Shown in pieces: positions 40,113 to 48,457 of a stretch of DNA of 64,000 bases; positions within the stretch are counted from its first letter, which is position 1, and each line of letters opens with the position of its first letter. Origin of the DNA: Rhodococcus jostii NBRC 16295 (lineage in GTDB: Bacteria; Actinomycetota; Actinomycetes; Mycobacteriales; Mycobacteriaceae); NCBI RefSeq assembly GCF_001894825.1, contig NZ_BCWY01000048.1, forward strand, positions 1-64,000, given 5' to 3'. The translations under genes and the position numbers were made by a program. Below the pieces are notes generated by a model that saw only the letters and a list, made by a program, of their open reading frames with translations, did not search any database and was not told the DNA's origin.

Positions 40113-41708
40113 TCAGATCACCGTGCCGACGTCTCGGGCGACCAACTGGTCCAAGGCGCGTTCGGCCACGGCCGCAATGGTCATCGACGGGTTGCACGCG
40201 GCGGTGTTTCCGGGCATCAGCGCGCCGTCGAGCACATACAACCCGCGCTGGCCGTGCACGCGGCCTTCGAGGTCGCAGACCGGGCCCATCGACGCCCCGC
40301 CCAGCGGATGCCAGGTGGAGGGGAATACCGCATTGGTGTCCGTGAGCACGCTTCCCGGCCCGGCGATCTTCCGTACCATCGGATCGATGCGACCGTTCTG
40401 GACGACGGCGTCGCCTTCCCTCGGCCAGCGGAGTACCGCTTCGTCTCGGGCAGAGTCGTATTCGAATCGTCCGCGTCCCTCGCTGACGCCGTAGCCGACC
40501 AGCATGGTGCTGCGCGCGTCGAACGACAGCGGCGGGATCGAGGCCTGGATGACCGTGACGGCGGACGCGGGGTCGTCCCAGTTCAGGCTGCCGTAGACGA
40601 CCGGGCCGCCCTGCGGGGCGCCGAATTCTTCTTCGAGGCTCGTCCAGATGTAGATCCGGTCGGCGTTGGTTCCCCAGCCGGCGCCGAGTTCGTCCGGCAG
40701 ATCGGGGATGTGGCCCTTCGCCGCCGCGCGCACCAGCAGCTTGGTGGTGTTCAGACTGCCGGCGGCCATCACCAGGGCGTTCGTGGTGAGAATCTTGTTC
40801 TCGAGCACCCTGCCGGACGTGTCGATCCTGTCGACGTACACCGTCCAGCGGCCGTCCGGGGCGCGCTCGACGTCGGTGACTTCGTGCTGAGTGTGGACCG
40901 TCGCCAGACCGGTCGCCTCAGCGGCGGCGATGTAGGTGACGTCGACGGAGTGCTTGCCGCCGTTGTTGACCCCGAGGGCGCCGTCGCCGTTGGTGTACGA
41001 CGGCGTCATGTCGCCGCGGAGTTCGCCCAGCGCGTAGTTCCAGTCGATCGGCATCGGGATCTTCGACACGGGCAGTCCGGCGCGTTGCACGTTCTGCGCA
41101 AACACTTTCGCGGCCTTGTAGTTCGGGCTGTCGATCAATTCGTCGGGCGCGACCGCGAGTTGCAACATGCGCGCGACCCGCGGGTAGTGGACCCGGTCCA
41201 TGGTGGCCCAGTCGAGCGCTTCGGGCAGGTGTGCGTTGAAGACGGCCTCGGCCGGCTGCAACGACATCCCCTGATACACCAGCGACCCACCGCCGACCCC
41301 CGCGGCGCACAGTGCGGTCATGTTGTCGCCGGGCACCGCCTCGAGGAGACCGGTGTACGGCTCCAGGGCCACCGGCGCACCGAAGAGTTGCGGGCTGGAT
41401 CGGTACCAGAGGATTCGCTTGTCCGGGGCGGTCGCACGGGGGAAAGCATCGGCGTTCGGCCCTGTGGGCCAGCGCATTCCACGCTCGAGCACCAGTACCG
41501 GCACGCCGGCCTCGGCGAGCCGGAGGGCTGCGACTCCGCCGCCGAATCCCGACCCGATGACGATGACCCGGTGATCTTCGCGGGTGAGCGGAACAGTGCT
41601 GCCGCGTTCCGCGTGTCCGGTCCCGGCCTGGGCGATCCGTGGACTCGCCAGCGCGACCCCCGCGGCGGCGGCCCCGGTCAAGAAGGATCGGCGATTGAAT
41701 GCAGACAC
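40113..41708 (-). CDS. GMC oxidoreductase, cholesterol oxidase-type, Tat-exported
   Basis: A 531-residue flavoenzyme. A Tat signal (NRRSFLTGAAAAGVALASP, residues 5-23) precedes the FAD domain with GSGFGGG at 52-58. The C-terminal catalytic pair is His467 (TWHPLGGA) and Asn506 (ACNPSMTI), as in Streptomyces/Rhodococcus class I cholesterol oxidases, which oxidise the 3-beta-hydroxyl of sterols and isomerise the double bond. At the position of the isomerisation glutamate the sequence reads IQASIPPL rather than an AEIAPL pattern, so isomerase activity may be lost. GTG 41708 with upstream GGGGGA is the preferred start. Confidence 0.85.
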   Translation of the reverse strand: MSAFNRRSFLTGAAAAGVALASPRIAQAGTGHAERGSTVPLTREDHRVIVIGSGFGGGVAALRLAEAGVPVLVLERGMRWPTGPNADAFPRATAPDKRILWYRSSPQLFGAPVALEPYTGLLEAVPGDNMTALCAAGVGGGSLVYQGMSLQPAEAVFNAHLPEALDWATMDRVHYPRVARMLQLAVAPDELIDSPNYKAAKVFAQNVQRAGLPVSKIPMPIDWNYALGELRGDMTPSYTNGDGALGVNNGGKHSVDVTYIAAAEATGLATVHTQHEVTDVERAPDGRWTVYVDRIDTSGRVLENKILTTNALVMAAGSLNTTKLLVRAAAKGHIPDLPDELGAGWGTNADRIYIWTSLEEEFGAPQGGPVVYGSLNWDDPASAVTVIQASIPPLSFDARSTMLVGYGVSEGRGRFEYDSARDEAVLRWPREGDAVVQNGRIDPMVRKIAGPGSVLTDTNAVFPSTWHPLGGASMGPVCDLEGRVHGQRGLYVLDGALMPGNTAACNPSMTIAAVAERALDQLVARDVGTVI

Positions 41709-41838
41709 AGTTTTCCCCCAGATCACAGACGGCACTCACTCGGCGAGATGTCGAAAGATCGGCGTGGAGCATTTCTCTTGGGCGAGCTCAAACTAGACAC
41801 TACGAGCCCGATGTGTCAAGAAGTTACTGTGACTGCCG

Positions 41839-42408
41839 TTACGCGCCGGACGGCATCGTCGGCAGCAGCCAGCGGGTGAGAAAGCTGCGTAGGTCCCCGT
41901 CGGTGTGAACGGCGTCGTCGTCGAAGAGGACGACCGACAACGCCAGCCGCAGTGCGATCTCGACGATGTCGTCCAGACTCGACTCCACGCTCGGATCACG
42001 CTCGACGAGCGGCGCGAGCAGTTCGCGCGCCACAGGTTTCGCACGAGACATCATGCCCGTGTCGAAGACAGGATTGCCCCGTTCCGCCTGGAGCAGGGTG
42101 GCCAGCACCGGATGCGCTCGCACCGCTGCCCGACCTGCGACGATGAGCTCGACGACGTACTCGCACGTCGTTTCCGTGGCGTTCAATCGGGAATGGATCC
42201 CGGCCAGTGCCTCTACGGCGACACCGGCGATCGCCCGCGACACCAGTTCCTCACGCGACCCGAAGTTGGAGTACACGGTCTGTCGCGTGACGCCCGCGGC
42301 ATTGGCCGCCGCCGCGATGGTGACCCCCTCGAAGCCGTCACGCTCGATCAACCCGAGCGTGGCGTCCAAGATCTTCCTCCGCGACCGCATGCGACCATTA
42401 TCGAGCAC
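41839..42408 (-). CDS. TetR family transcriptional regulator
   Basis: A 183-189 residue TetR protein: HTH at about residues 9-55 (GVTIAAAANAAGVTRQTVYSNF), C-terminal domain with the ERGNPVFDTGMMS and DDIVEIALRLALSVVLF helices. The start could be GTG 42408 or ATG 42390; neither has a clear ribosome binding site. It lies 130 bases upstream of the GMC oxidase on the same strand and probably regulates it or itself. No matching palindrome pair is obvious between them. Confidence 0.88.
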   Translation of the reverse strand: MLDNGRMRSRRKILDATLGLIERDGFEGVTIAAAANAAGVTRQTVYSNFGSREELVSRAIAGVAVEALAGIHSRLNATETTCEYVVELIVAGRAAVRAHPVLATLLQAERGNPVFDTGMMSRAKPVARELLAPLVERDPSVESSLDDIVEIALRLALSVVLFDDDAVHTDGDLRSFLTRWLLPTMPSGA

Positions 42409-42432
42409 GATCCCGGGCGGCCCGCGCCTCGG

Positions 42433-42795
42433 TCAATCATGCAGTGGATAGGCCCGTTGCCATTGGGTCTCGTCAGCGGGCTCGCAGCCGAACTCGCCGA
42501 TGATGTGCCAGAGTCGTTCCGCGAATCGGCTCGGGCACATTCCGAAATTGACGAAGATCTCGTCCTCCGGGGGACCGCCGAACGGCGCCCAGGTTCGGGC
42601 GAAGTCGAGAATGTCTTCGACCTCCTTGCCGAGCTTCGGTTGTCGGGCGCGATGACGTTCGGCTTCTCGGCGTCGATCACGCCATCGACGGTAGCGCCGG
42701 ATGTCCACCTCGAGCGGATCAGAATCCCCTGTGGCCGTTGGCTTGTGCCGATCGGGGCGCTCCCCGTCGGATGCACGGTTTCGTAGTGCGAGCAT
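42433..42795 (-). CDS. DUF3263-like small protein, 120 aa
   Basis: A 120-residue basic-then-acidic protein. The segment EVEDILDFARTWAPFGGPPEDEIFVNFGMCPSRFAERLWHI resembles the DUF3263 family ('ILDFE-W---G-KE-AI---FGMS-TRYYQ-L'), which looks like a small HTH domain of unknown function in actinobacteria. The N-terminal 40 residues are Arg/Asp-rich and may be mis-started; ATG 42795 has only a weak site. It is located between the TetR gene and the permease on the same strand. The role is unknown. Confidence 0.6.
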   Translation of the reverse strand: MLALRNRASDGERPDRHKPTATGDSDPLEVDIRRYRRWRDRRREAERHRARQPKLGKEVEDILDFARTWAPFGGPPEDEIFVNFGMCPSRFAERLWHIIGEFGCEPADETQWQRAYPLHD

Positions 42796-42823
42796 TTTTT
42801 CCCTCTTCGCCCAGACAGTGTGT

Positions 42824-44329
42824 CTACGTTGCCTTGCCGGGCGGGATCGGACCGTTGCTCACTTCTTCGGGCGAGAGCGAGGGTTCGGCGTCGACGTCGG
42901 TGGTTCCCAGCCGTGCGAATCGGGCCGGGTCGCGTCGCGCGAGTCGGGTCCCGAACGTGAACCCGATCGCCAGACTCACCGGGGTGACTGCGACGAGGAC
43001 TGCGTTGACGGCGGGTCCGGCCGCGGTGAGCAGGTCCATCTGGGTGACGATCAACCACGTCGCGTAGATCAGCATGGCGAGGGCAGCTGCGGGGGCGACG
43101 ACGACCCGCCAGACCGAATGCCCGCGTCGATCCCGCCAGAAGAATGCGAGAACGGCTGCGGCGGCCATGGCCTGGAGCACGACGATGCCGACGACGCCGG
43201 GCGAATTCACCCAGAGCAGGAGCTGAAGGTAGGGGTCGGCGCCGGCGATCGCGAACACGACGATCACGACCATCGCCAGGACGCTCTGGACCGCGCTCGC
43301 CACGTACGGCGACTTGTAGACCGGGTGCAGCTTACCGAGAACCTGGGGCAGTATGTGCTCGCGCGACAACGCGAAGGCGTAGCGGGTGATCGCGTTGTGG
43401 AAGGCGAGCAGGCTGGCGAGGATGCTCGTGACGATCAACAGTTCCATGAGCGTGCTCGCCCAGCCGCCGACGTAGTTTTCGATGGCGCCGAAGTACATTC
43501 CGGCGGGATCCGACGCGGACAGTGCGAGAGCGTGATCCGGTCCGTATGCCTGGATGATGATCCACACCATGAAGGCGTAGAACAGACCGAGGAAGGCCAC
43601 TGCCGTGTATGTTGCCCGTGGGATCGTCCGCGAAGGATCCTTCGCCTCCTCGCGGTACAGGGCCGTCGCCTCGAACCCGATGAACGCGGCGAACGCCAGG
43701 GTCAGCACGCCGCCCAGACCGGGGCTGAAGACGTGGGAGGGGGCGAAGGACTCGACACCGAGCCCCTCGGCGCCGCCCCGGAGAAGGACTGCAACCGCGA
43801 GCAGAACCAGGATTCCCGTCTCCGCGGTCAGTAGCAGGATCAGGAACCGCGCGCCGACATGGACCGATCGTGATCCCAGGATCCAGATGAGCACGACGCC
43901 GATCAGTGACCACACTCCCCACGGCAGATCGAGTCCGATCAGATCCGCCGCGGTGGACTGCGCGAAATACCCCAGGGCGCCGAAGATCCCGATCTCGAGA
44001 GCGTTGTAGGAGACGAGGGCGAGCACCGCGGCCGCGAGGCCCCAACGCGGGCCCAGCCCGATCGAGATGTACGAGTAGAAGGCTCCCGCATTGTGGATGT
44101 ACTTGCTCATCGCGGTGAACCCGACCGCGAAGATGCCCAGTGCGAGCCCGGCCAGGATGTACCCGCCGGGCGCCCCGATCCCCGAGACGTCGAGGGCCAG
44201 CGGAGCCACTCCCGCCATCACGAGCAACGGCGCGGCAGCCGCCACGACGAAGAACACGATGCCGGAGGTGCCGAGGGCGCCGCCTTCCAACTGCGTGCCG
44301 GAGGCGGTTCCGGGTGCGGATTTCTTCAT
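42824..44329 (-). CDS. APC family permease
   Basis: A 501-residue, twelve-helix amino acid/polyamine/organocation transporter. TM1 begins GTSGIVFFVVAAAAPLLVMAG and the consensus region between TM6 and TM8 reads FIGFEATALYREEAKDPSRTIPRAT. It would import an amine or amino acid-like compound. It is divergent from the TetR gene at 44493 across a gap with two identical operators, so the TetR very likely controls it. The YtcJ-type amidohydrolase beyond the TetR has the same operator, so permease and amidohydrolase form one functional unit (uptake then hydrolysis). Confidence 0.92.
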   Translation of the reverse strand: MKKSAPGTASGTQLEGGALGTSGIVFFVVAAAAPLLVMAGVAPLALDVSGIGAPGGYILAGLALGIFAVGFTAMSKYIHNAGAFYSYISIGLGPRWGLAAAVLALVSYNALEIGIFGALGYFAQSTAADLIGLDLPWGVWSLIGVVLIWILGSRSVHVGARFLILLLTAETGILVLLAVAVLLRGGAEGLGVESFAPSHVFSPGLGGVLTLAFAAFIGFEATALYREEAKDPSRTIPRATYTAVAFLGLFYAFMVWIIIQAYGPDHALALSASDPAGMYFGAIENYVGGWASTLMELLIVTSILASLLAFHNAITRYAFALSREHILPQVLGKLHPVYKSPYVASAVQSVLAMVVIVVFAIAGADPYLQLLLWVNSPGVVGIVVLQAMAAAAVLAFFWRDRRGHSVWRVVVAPAAALAMLIYATWLIVTQMDLLTAAGPAVNAVLVAVTPVSLAIGFTFGTRLARRDPARFARLGTTDVDAEPSLSPEEVSNGPIPPGKAT

Positions 44330-44401
44330 GAGGAACTTCTCCAGTCAGGGCAAGGGCGCGCGGCGGGGGAAACCGGGGGCGCGGATACGCGACGAGGTTC
44401 A

Positions 44402-44420
44402 AATCGAATGTGTTTCGATT
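44402..44420. promoter_or_regulatory. TetR operator 1 (AATCGAA-N5-TTCGATT)
   Basis: A perfect 7-5-7 inverted repeat, the copy nearest the permease start (72 bases away). It is identical in arms and spacing to the copies at 44456 and 46761. Confidence 0.8.
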
Positions 44421-44455
44421 AGGCTAATCCGTTGTGACCGGCGCCACAAGGGCAT

Positions 44456-44474
44456 AATCGAATGAATTTCGATT
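44456..44474. promoter_or_regulatory. TetR operator 2 (AATCGAA-N5-TTCGATT)
   Basis: The same perfect 7-5-7 palindrome, centred 54 bp from operator 1 and ending 18 bases before the TetR ATG. It touches the putative ribosome binding site GGAGAGG, so it likely mediates autorepression. Confidence 0.8.
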
Positions 44475-44492
44475 GGAGAGGTGGGTGCAGCG

Positions 44493-45122
44493 ATGGGCAG
44501 ACCCCGCGTCGCACGCCTGGACCGCGACCGTATCGCGGCGGCGGCGCTCGAACTGGTCGATCGTGACGGCGACTTCAGAATGCCGGATCTGGCACGGCAT
44601 CTGAACGTGCAGGTGTCCTCGATCTATCACCACGCCAAGGGCCGGGCGGCCGTCGTCGAACTGGTGCGACACCGCGTCGTGAAGGAGATCGACGCATCGG
44701 CCTTCGAACGCTTGCCCTGGGACGAAGCCTTCTCCGCGTGGGCCCGGTCGTATCGAGAGGCGTTCAGCAGACACCCCACCGCCATCCGCCTCCTGGCCAC
44801 CGAGACGGTGCGCGACCCCGGTTCGCTCTCGGTGTACCACTCGGCGGCGGCAGGCCTGCGCGACGCCGGGTTCCCGGACGAGAAGATCATGGCCGTCATC
44901 ACCGCCGCCGAGAACTTTCTCCTCGGCGCCGCCCTGGATGCGGCCGCGCCGGAGGTCATGATCGAGGCGGATGCGCCGACGACCGACGATGCGCTGACGC
45001 GGGCTCTTGCCGCCGCACCCCGCGGGCCGGAGAGGGCCGAGCAGGCCTTCGAGCTCGGCCTGGCGGCCCTTCTGGTGGGCTTTCGCAGCCTCCTGGCGGA
45101 GTGCGGCGTGGCTCAGCGATAG
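44493..45122 (+). CDS. TetR family regulator of the permease/amidohydrolase unit
   Basis: A 209-residue TetR regulator. The HTH around FRMPDLARHLNVQVSSIYHHAKGRAAV and the C-terminal TetR_C domain (ENFLLGAALDAAAPEV, FELGLAALLVGFRSLLAE) are clear. ATG 44493 is preferred over the GTG at 44481, which would abut the ribosome binding site. Three identical operators place the divergent permease, itself and the convergent amidohydrolase (whose own promoter is at 46761) in one regulon. The ligand is presumably the transported amide/amine or its hydrolysis product (inference). Confidence 0.92.
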   Translation: MGRPRVARLDRDRIAAAALELVDRDGDFRMPDLARHLNVQVSSIYHHAKGRAAVVELVRHRVVKEIDASAFERLPWDEAFSAWARSYREAFSRHPTAIRLLATETVRDPGSLSVYHSAAAGLRDAGFPDEKIMAVITAAENFLLGAALDAAAPEVMIEADAPTTDDALTRALAAAPRGPERAEQAFELGLAALLVGFRSLLAECGVAQR

Positions 45123-45130
45123 CGCCGGTC

Positions 45131-46744
45131 TCAGTGAACTTGCCTGCCGCCCAGCCAGGTTCGGGTCACGGCAAGTTCGCTGAGCGCCGGTGCTGACGTC
45201 AGGTCGTAGGGGTCGACCGGCAGCTGGATCATGTCGGCCCGCATTCCCGGTCGGAGGCAGCCCCACAGGTTCTCCTCGAATCCCTGGTAGGCGACTCCGG
45301 CCGAATATGCGGCGAGGGCACGGTCGAGGCCGACGCGTTCCTGCGGCAGCCATCCTTCCGTCGGAATGCCGGACGGGGTCTGGCGGTGGATCGCGGTGGC
45401 GATTCCCTTGATCGGTTCGTAGGCGGTGATCGGCCAGTCGCTGCCGAAGGCCACCCGGGCGCCACGCTCGGCGAGGGTACCGATGCGATATTGCTGCGCG
45501 CCCCGCGCGGCGCCGATCCGCGGAAGCGTCAATTCCGTCATCAGGGCGTCGAGCTGAGCCCACAGCGGCTGGAAGTTCGCGACCGCTCCGAGCGACGTGA
45601 TCCGGTCGAGGTCGTCGCCGTCGACCAACTGCAGGTGCGCGATCGTGGCACGCCGATCGCGTGGACCGTTGGATCGCTCGACGTGCTCGAGCGCATCGAG
45701 CGCCATGCGGACCCCCGCATCGCCGATGGCGTGGATGTGAATCTGGAACCCCAGCCGATCGACCTCGGCCGCGGCCCGGGACAGCTCCTTCGTCGTCCAG
45801 TTGCTGATCCCGTGGGAGTGCGGACAGTCCGAGTAGGGCTTCAGAAGCGCTGCCGTCCCGGCCTCGATCACGCCGTCCGCGAAGAACTTGACCGTTCCCG
45901 CCCCGACTACGTCGCCGCCCCGTTCCGCGACCGTCCGCCGGGCCGCGACGAACGCCTCCCGGTCGGTCTCCCAACTCTCCGGCGTGGCGCGAAACGCGAG
46001 ATTGGCACGGGTGGACAGGCGCCCGCGGTCCGCGGCGGTCAGCCAGACTTCGACGTCGTCCAGCTCGGTCCACGCATCCTGGACCCATGTGATGCCCGCG
46101 GCGGCAAACATCGCCGACACCGCCGCGAGCGCATCGACCCGATCGTCCAGGGTCACCTCCGGCACCAGGGCGAGAACGGGATTGATCGCACCCCATTCGC
46201 GCAGCGTGCCGAGCAATTCACCGTCGTCCGCCCGTACGATCTCTCCGCCGGCGGGGTCCGGGGTATCCCGGGTCAGGCCTGCGGACCGCAGCGCCGCACT
46301 GTTGACCCACGCGGTGTGATGATCCATCGTGGGCAAGACGACCGGTCGGTCCGGGACGACGCTGTCGAGCCATCGGGCCTCGAACCTTCCGCCCTCCGCG
46401 AGGGTCGGGGAAACGCCGTCTCCGAATACGCAACCGGCTCGCGGGTTCTCGTCCGCCCACCGGCGCACCTCGCGCAGGACCTCGTCGATGCTGCCGCAGT
46501 CGCGAATCGAGGCACCGCGCAATCCGAGCCCGCCCATCAACGGGTGGACATGCCCGTCGCCGAACGACGGCAACAATGCGCCGCCACCGAGGTCGATCAC
46601 GACGGTACGGCTCGACCGCATCGCACGAGCCTGCTCGCCCAGGGCAACCACGCGTCCGCCGGCTACGGCGAGCGCGTCGCTGACGGCTCGGTCGGGATCA
46701 CCAGTGCGCACCGCGCCTCCCACGACAAGCAGTTCGGCGTCCAC
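45131..46744 (-). CDS. YtcJ-type amidohydrolase (amidohydrolase family 3)
   Basis: A 537-residue TIM-barrel metal-dependent amidohydrolase. Zinc/iron ligands are visible: HVHP in GDGHVHPLMGG, His pairs in HIHAIGDAG and IAHLQL, and Asp in AFGSDWPITAYEP. A conserved metal-bridging Lys lies in TVKFFADGVIEAGTA. Members hydrolyse N-acyl or cyclic amide bonds. GTG 46744 is preceded by GGAGGAGG. It converges on the TetR gene (8 bases) and has the regulon operator 17 bases upstream, so it is the intracellular partner of the APC permease. The substrate is unknown. Confidence 0.92.
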   Translation of the reverse strand: MDAELLVVGGAVRTGDPDRAVSDALAVAGGRVVALGEQARAMRSSRTVVIDLGGGALLPSFGDGHVHPLMGGLGLRGASIRDCGSIDEVLREVRRWADENPRAGCVFGDGVSPTLAEGGRFEARWLDSVVPDRPVVLPTMDHHTAWVNSAALRSAGLTRDTPDPAGGEIVRADDGELLGTLREWGAINPVLALVPEVTLDDRVDALAAVSAMFAAAGITWVQDAWTELDDVEVWLTAADRGRLSTRANLAFRATPESWETDREAFVAARRTVAERGGDVVGAGTVKFFADGVIEAGTAALLKPYSDCPHSHGISNWTTKELSRAAAEVDRLGFQIHIHAIGDAGVRMALDALEHVERSNGPRDRRATIAHLQLVDGDDLDRITSLGAVANFQPLWAQLDALMTELTLPRIGAARGAQQYRIGTLAERGARVAFGSDWPITAYEPIKGIATAIHRQTPSGIPTEGWLPQERVGLDRALAAYSAGVAYQGFEENLWGCLRPGMRADMIQLPVDPYDLTSAPALSELAVTRTWLGGRQVH

Positions 46745-46760
46745 GGCCCCTCCTCCAACT

Positions 46761-46779
46761 AATCGAATATGATTCGATT
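46761..46779. promoter_or_regulatory. TetR operator 3 (AATCGAA-N5-TTCGATT)
   Basis: The third perfect copy of the 7-5-7 palindrome, 17 bases upstream of the amidohydrolase GTG and 2.3 kb from the other two. It is direct evidence that the amidohydrolase belongs to the same regulon as the permease and TetR. Confidence 0.8.
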
Positions 46780-46873
46780 AAGGTAGGTCGCGCACGGGCC
46801 GGCGTCAAGAGATAACCGGTCAGAGAGGCGGAAACCCAAGAGTCCGAACCCTCTTGCGGATCGTAGACCGGTC

Positions 46874-46890
46874 GTATACAACTGGTGTAC
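46874..46890. promoter_or_regulatory. GntR-type operator candidate upstream of the 47-55 kb operon
   Basis: GTATAC-N5-GTGTAC (46874-46890) is an inverted repeat with one mismatch, nested in a longer CGGT/ACCG symmetry, and resembles GTATAC-core GntR/FadR sites. A GntR gene lies second in the operon but is broken. Confidence 0.5.
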
Positions 46891-46936
46891 CGCCTTCCGT
46901 GATCGGCTTCACAGCCGGATGAAGGCAGAAAAAAGC

Positions 46937-47070
46937 GGGCTCGGCAGCTGTTGGAGCAGCCACCGAGCCCAGGCAGCACCATCTGCACGACCATTCGAGT
47001 CGCCTACTTGGAGGTAGGCGCAAGGACGTGCAGCTCGTCACGTAGCGACGATTCGACCTAGGAGTCGACT
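46937..47070 (+). ncRNA. Structured 5' leader, candidate cis-regulatory RNA
   Basis: Four nested or consecutive stems can be read directly. GGGCTCGG (46937-46944) pairs with CCGAGCCC (46963-46970), with an inner GCTG/CAGC. TGCACG (46984-46989) pairs with CGTGCA (47027-47032), enclosing CGCCTAC (47001-47007)/GTAGGCG (47014-47020). CGTC (47036-47039) pairs with GACG (47047-47050). TCGAC (47053-47057) pairs with GTCGA (47064-47068), placing the AGGAG ribosome binding site of the transporter in its loop and stem. I do not recognise a known riboswitch class. Attenuation or a riboswitch-like control is inferred. Confidence 0.5.
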
Positions 47071-48438
47071 ATGGCAACCGCCAACGACAAATCTATCAAT
47101 CGCAGACCCCATACCAGCCTGCCCGTCATCGCAGGCTCGAGCCTCGCCGGCACCGCGGTCGAGTGGTACGACTTCTTCCTGTACGGAACCGCGGCGGCGC
47201 TGGTGTTCAACAAGCTGTTCTTCCCCACGGATGACCCCCTGGTGGGCACCATGCTCGCGTTCGCGACGTACGCGGTCGGCTTCGTGGCGCGCCCGCTCGG
47301 TGCCGCGGTACTCGGGCACTACGGGGACGTCGAGGGCCGGCGAGCCACGCTGATCGCCAGCCTCGTGCTGATGGGGGTATCGACCTTCCTCATCGCCTTC
47401 CTGCCCACCTACGCGTCCATCGGTGTCGCAGCGCCGTTGATCCTGGTGCTTCTGCGGCTGGTGCAGGGCTTCGCCCTCGGTGGCGAGTGGGGTGGAGCAG
47501 TCCTGCTGGTCTCCGAACACGGCGATTCGAAGCGACGGGCGTTCTGGTCCGCATGGCCCAATCTCGGTCCGCCGCTGGGCAACCTGCTGGCGGCCGGGGT
47601 GCTCGCGGTCCTTGGATCAGTGCTGTCGGAAGATGCATTCCTGTCGTGGGGCTGGCGGATCGCCTTCGGGTTGTCGGCACTACTGGTGATCACCGGTCTG
47701 GTGCTGCGCCTGTACGTCGCCGAGACCCCGCTGTTCGAGCAGTCCCGCGAGACCGCGCCCACCGAGAAGAAGGGCATGCCGCTTGCAGCGGCCGTCCGGG
47801 GGCACTGGCGCCAGATCCTGCTCGCGGCCTTCACCCGCTTCGGTGAGAACGCCGGCTTCTACATCTTCTCGCTGTTCGTCATCACCTACATCACCCAGAT
47901 CCTCGAACTCGAGCGCAGCACCGGATTGAACGCCGTCATGATCGGCATGGTCGTTGCGCTGGTGACGATCCCGATGTTCGCAGTGCTCGCCGACCGGATC
48001 GGCCGCCGCCCGATCTACATCTGCGCATCGGCCGCGACCATCGTGTGGGCATTCGTGTTCTTCGCCCTGCTGGACACGAAGAATCCGGCGGCGATCACCC
48101 TCGCGGTGGCGGTGGGATTGCTGATCTTCGCGGCCTACAGCGCCGTGATCGGGGCGTTCTTCTCGGAACTGTTTCCCACCGAGGTCCGCTACTCCGGGGT
48201 GTCGCTGGCCTACAACCTCGCCTCCGTCCTCGCCGGTTCGCTGGCCCCGATCATCGCGATCGCGCTCTACACCCGGTTCGGCACCGGATACGCCATCGGC
48301 GCCTATCTCGCCGCCATGGGAGTCATCTCCCTCATCGCCTCACTTCTCGCGCGGGAAACGCAGTCCGTGGATCTCGCGGCGGTGGGCGATAAGGCGACTT
48401 CCCGGACGCCGGAAACGCCGGCGCCTGTCACCTACTGA
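47071..48438 (+). CDS. MFS transporter, metabolite:H+ symporter (MHS) type
   Basis: A 455-residue twelve-helix transporter. Signature sequences are AVEWYDFFLYGTAAALVF in TM1, GHYGDVEGRRATL in the TM2-3 loop and RLVQGFALGGEWGGAVLLVSEH in TM4, all typical of the MHS family (proline/betaine, shikimate, dicarboxylate and aromatic acid importers). A second conserved loop reads LADRIGRRPIYI. It is the first gene of a long co-directional series and lies directly behind the structured leader. It is followed after 19 bases by the wrecked GntR gene. It probably imports the substrate of the HpaB-type monooxygenase system. Confidence 0.92.
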   Translation: MATANDKSINRRPHTSLPVIAGSSLAGTAVEWYDFFLYGTAAALVFNKLFFPTDDPLVGTMLAFATYAVGFVARPLGAAVLGHYGDVEGRRATLIASLVLMGVSTFLIAFLPTYASIGVAAPLILVLLRLVQGFALGGEWGGAVLLVSEHGDSKRRAFWSAWPNLGPPLGNLLAAGVLAVLGSVLSEDAFLSWGWRIAFGLSALLVITGLVLRLYVAETPLFEQSRETAPTEKKGMPLAAAVRGHWRQILLAAFTRFGENAGFYIFSLFVITYITQILELERSTGLNAVMIGMVVALVTIPMFAVLADRIGRRPIYICASAATIVWAFVFFALLDTKNPAAITLAVAVGLLIFAAYSAVIGAFFSELFPTEVRYSGVSLAYNLASVLAGSLAPIIAIALYTRFGTGYAIGAYLAAMGVISLIASLLARETQSVDLAAVGDKATSRTPETPAPVTY

Positions 48439-48457
48439 CTCTCTCGAAGGGCAAGCC

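Noticed and set aside
40015..40197. Minus-strand 60-codon frame just after the cholesterol-oxidase-type gene, with a protein-like tail (IVDRLNDTRIDEGCSPN)
   Set aside because: The ending looks somewhat like a real C-terminus, but the N-terminal part is Arg/Gly shadow of the GMC gene and no start or family could be supported. It might be the relic of another gene; too weak to call.
46937..46970. Hairpin considered as a simple intrinsic terminator for the amidohydrolase region
   Set aside because: The amidohydrolase is transcribed leftwards away from it, and the hairpin is part of a series of stems that continue to the transporter start. A leader structure is a better explanation.
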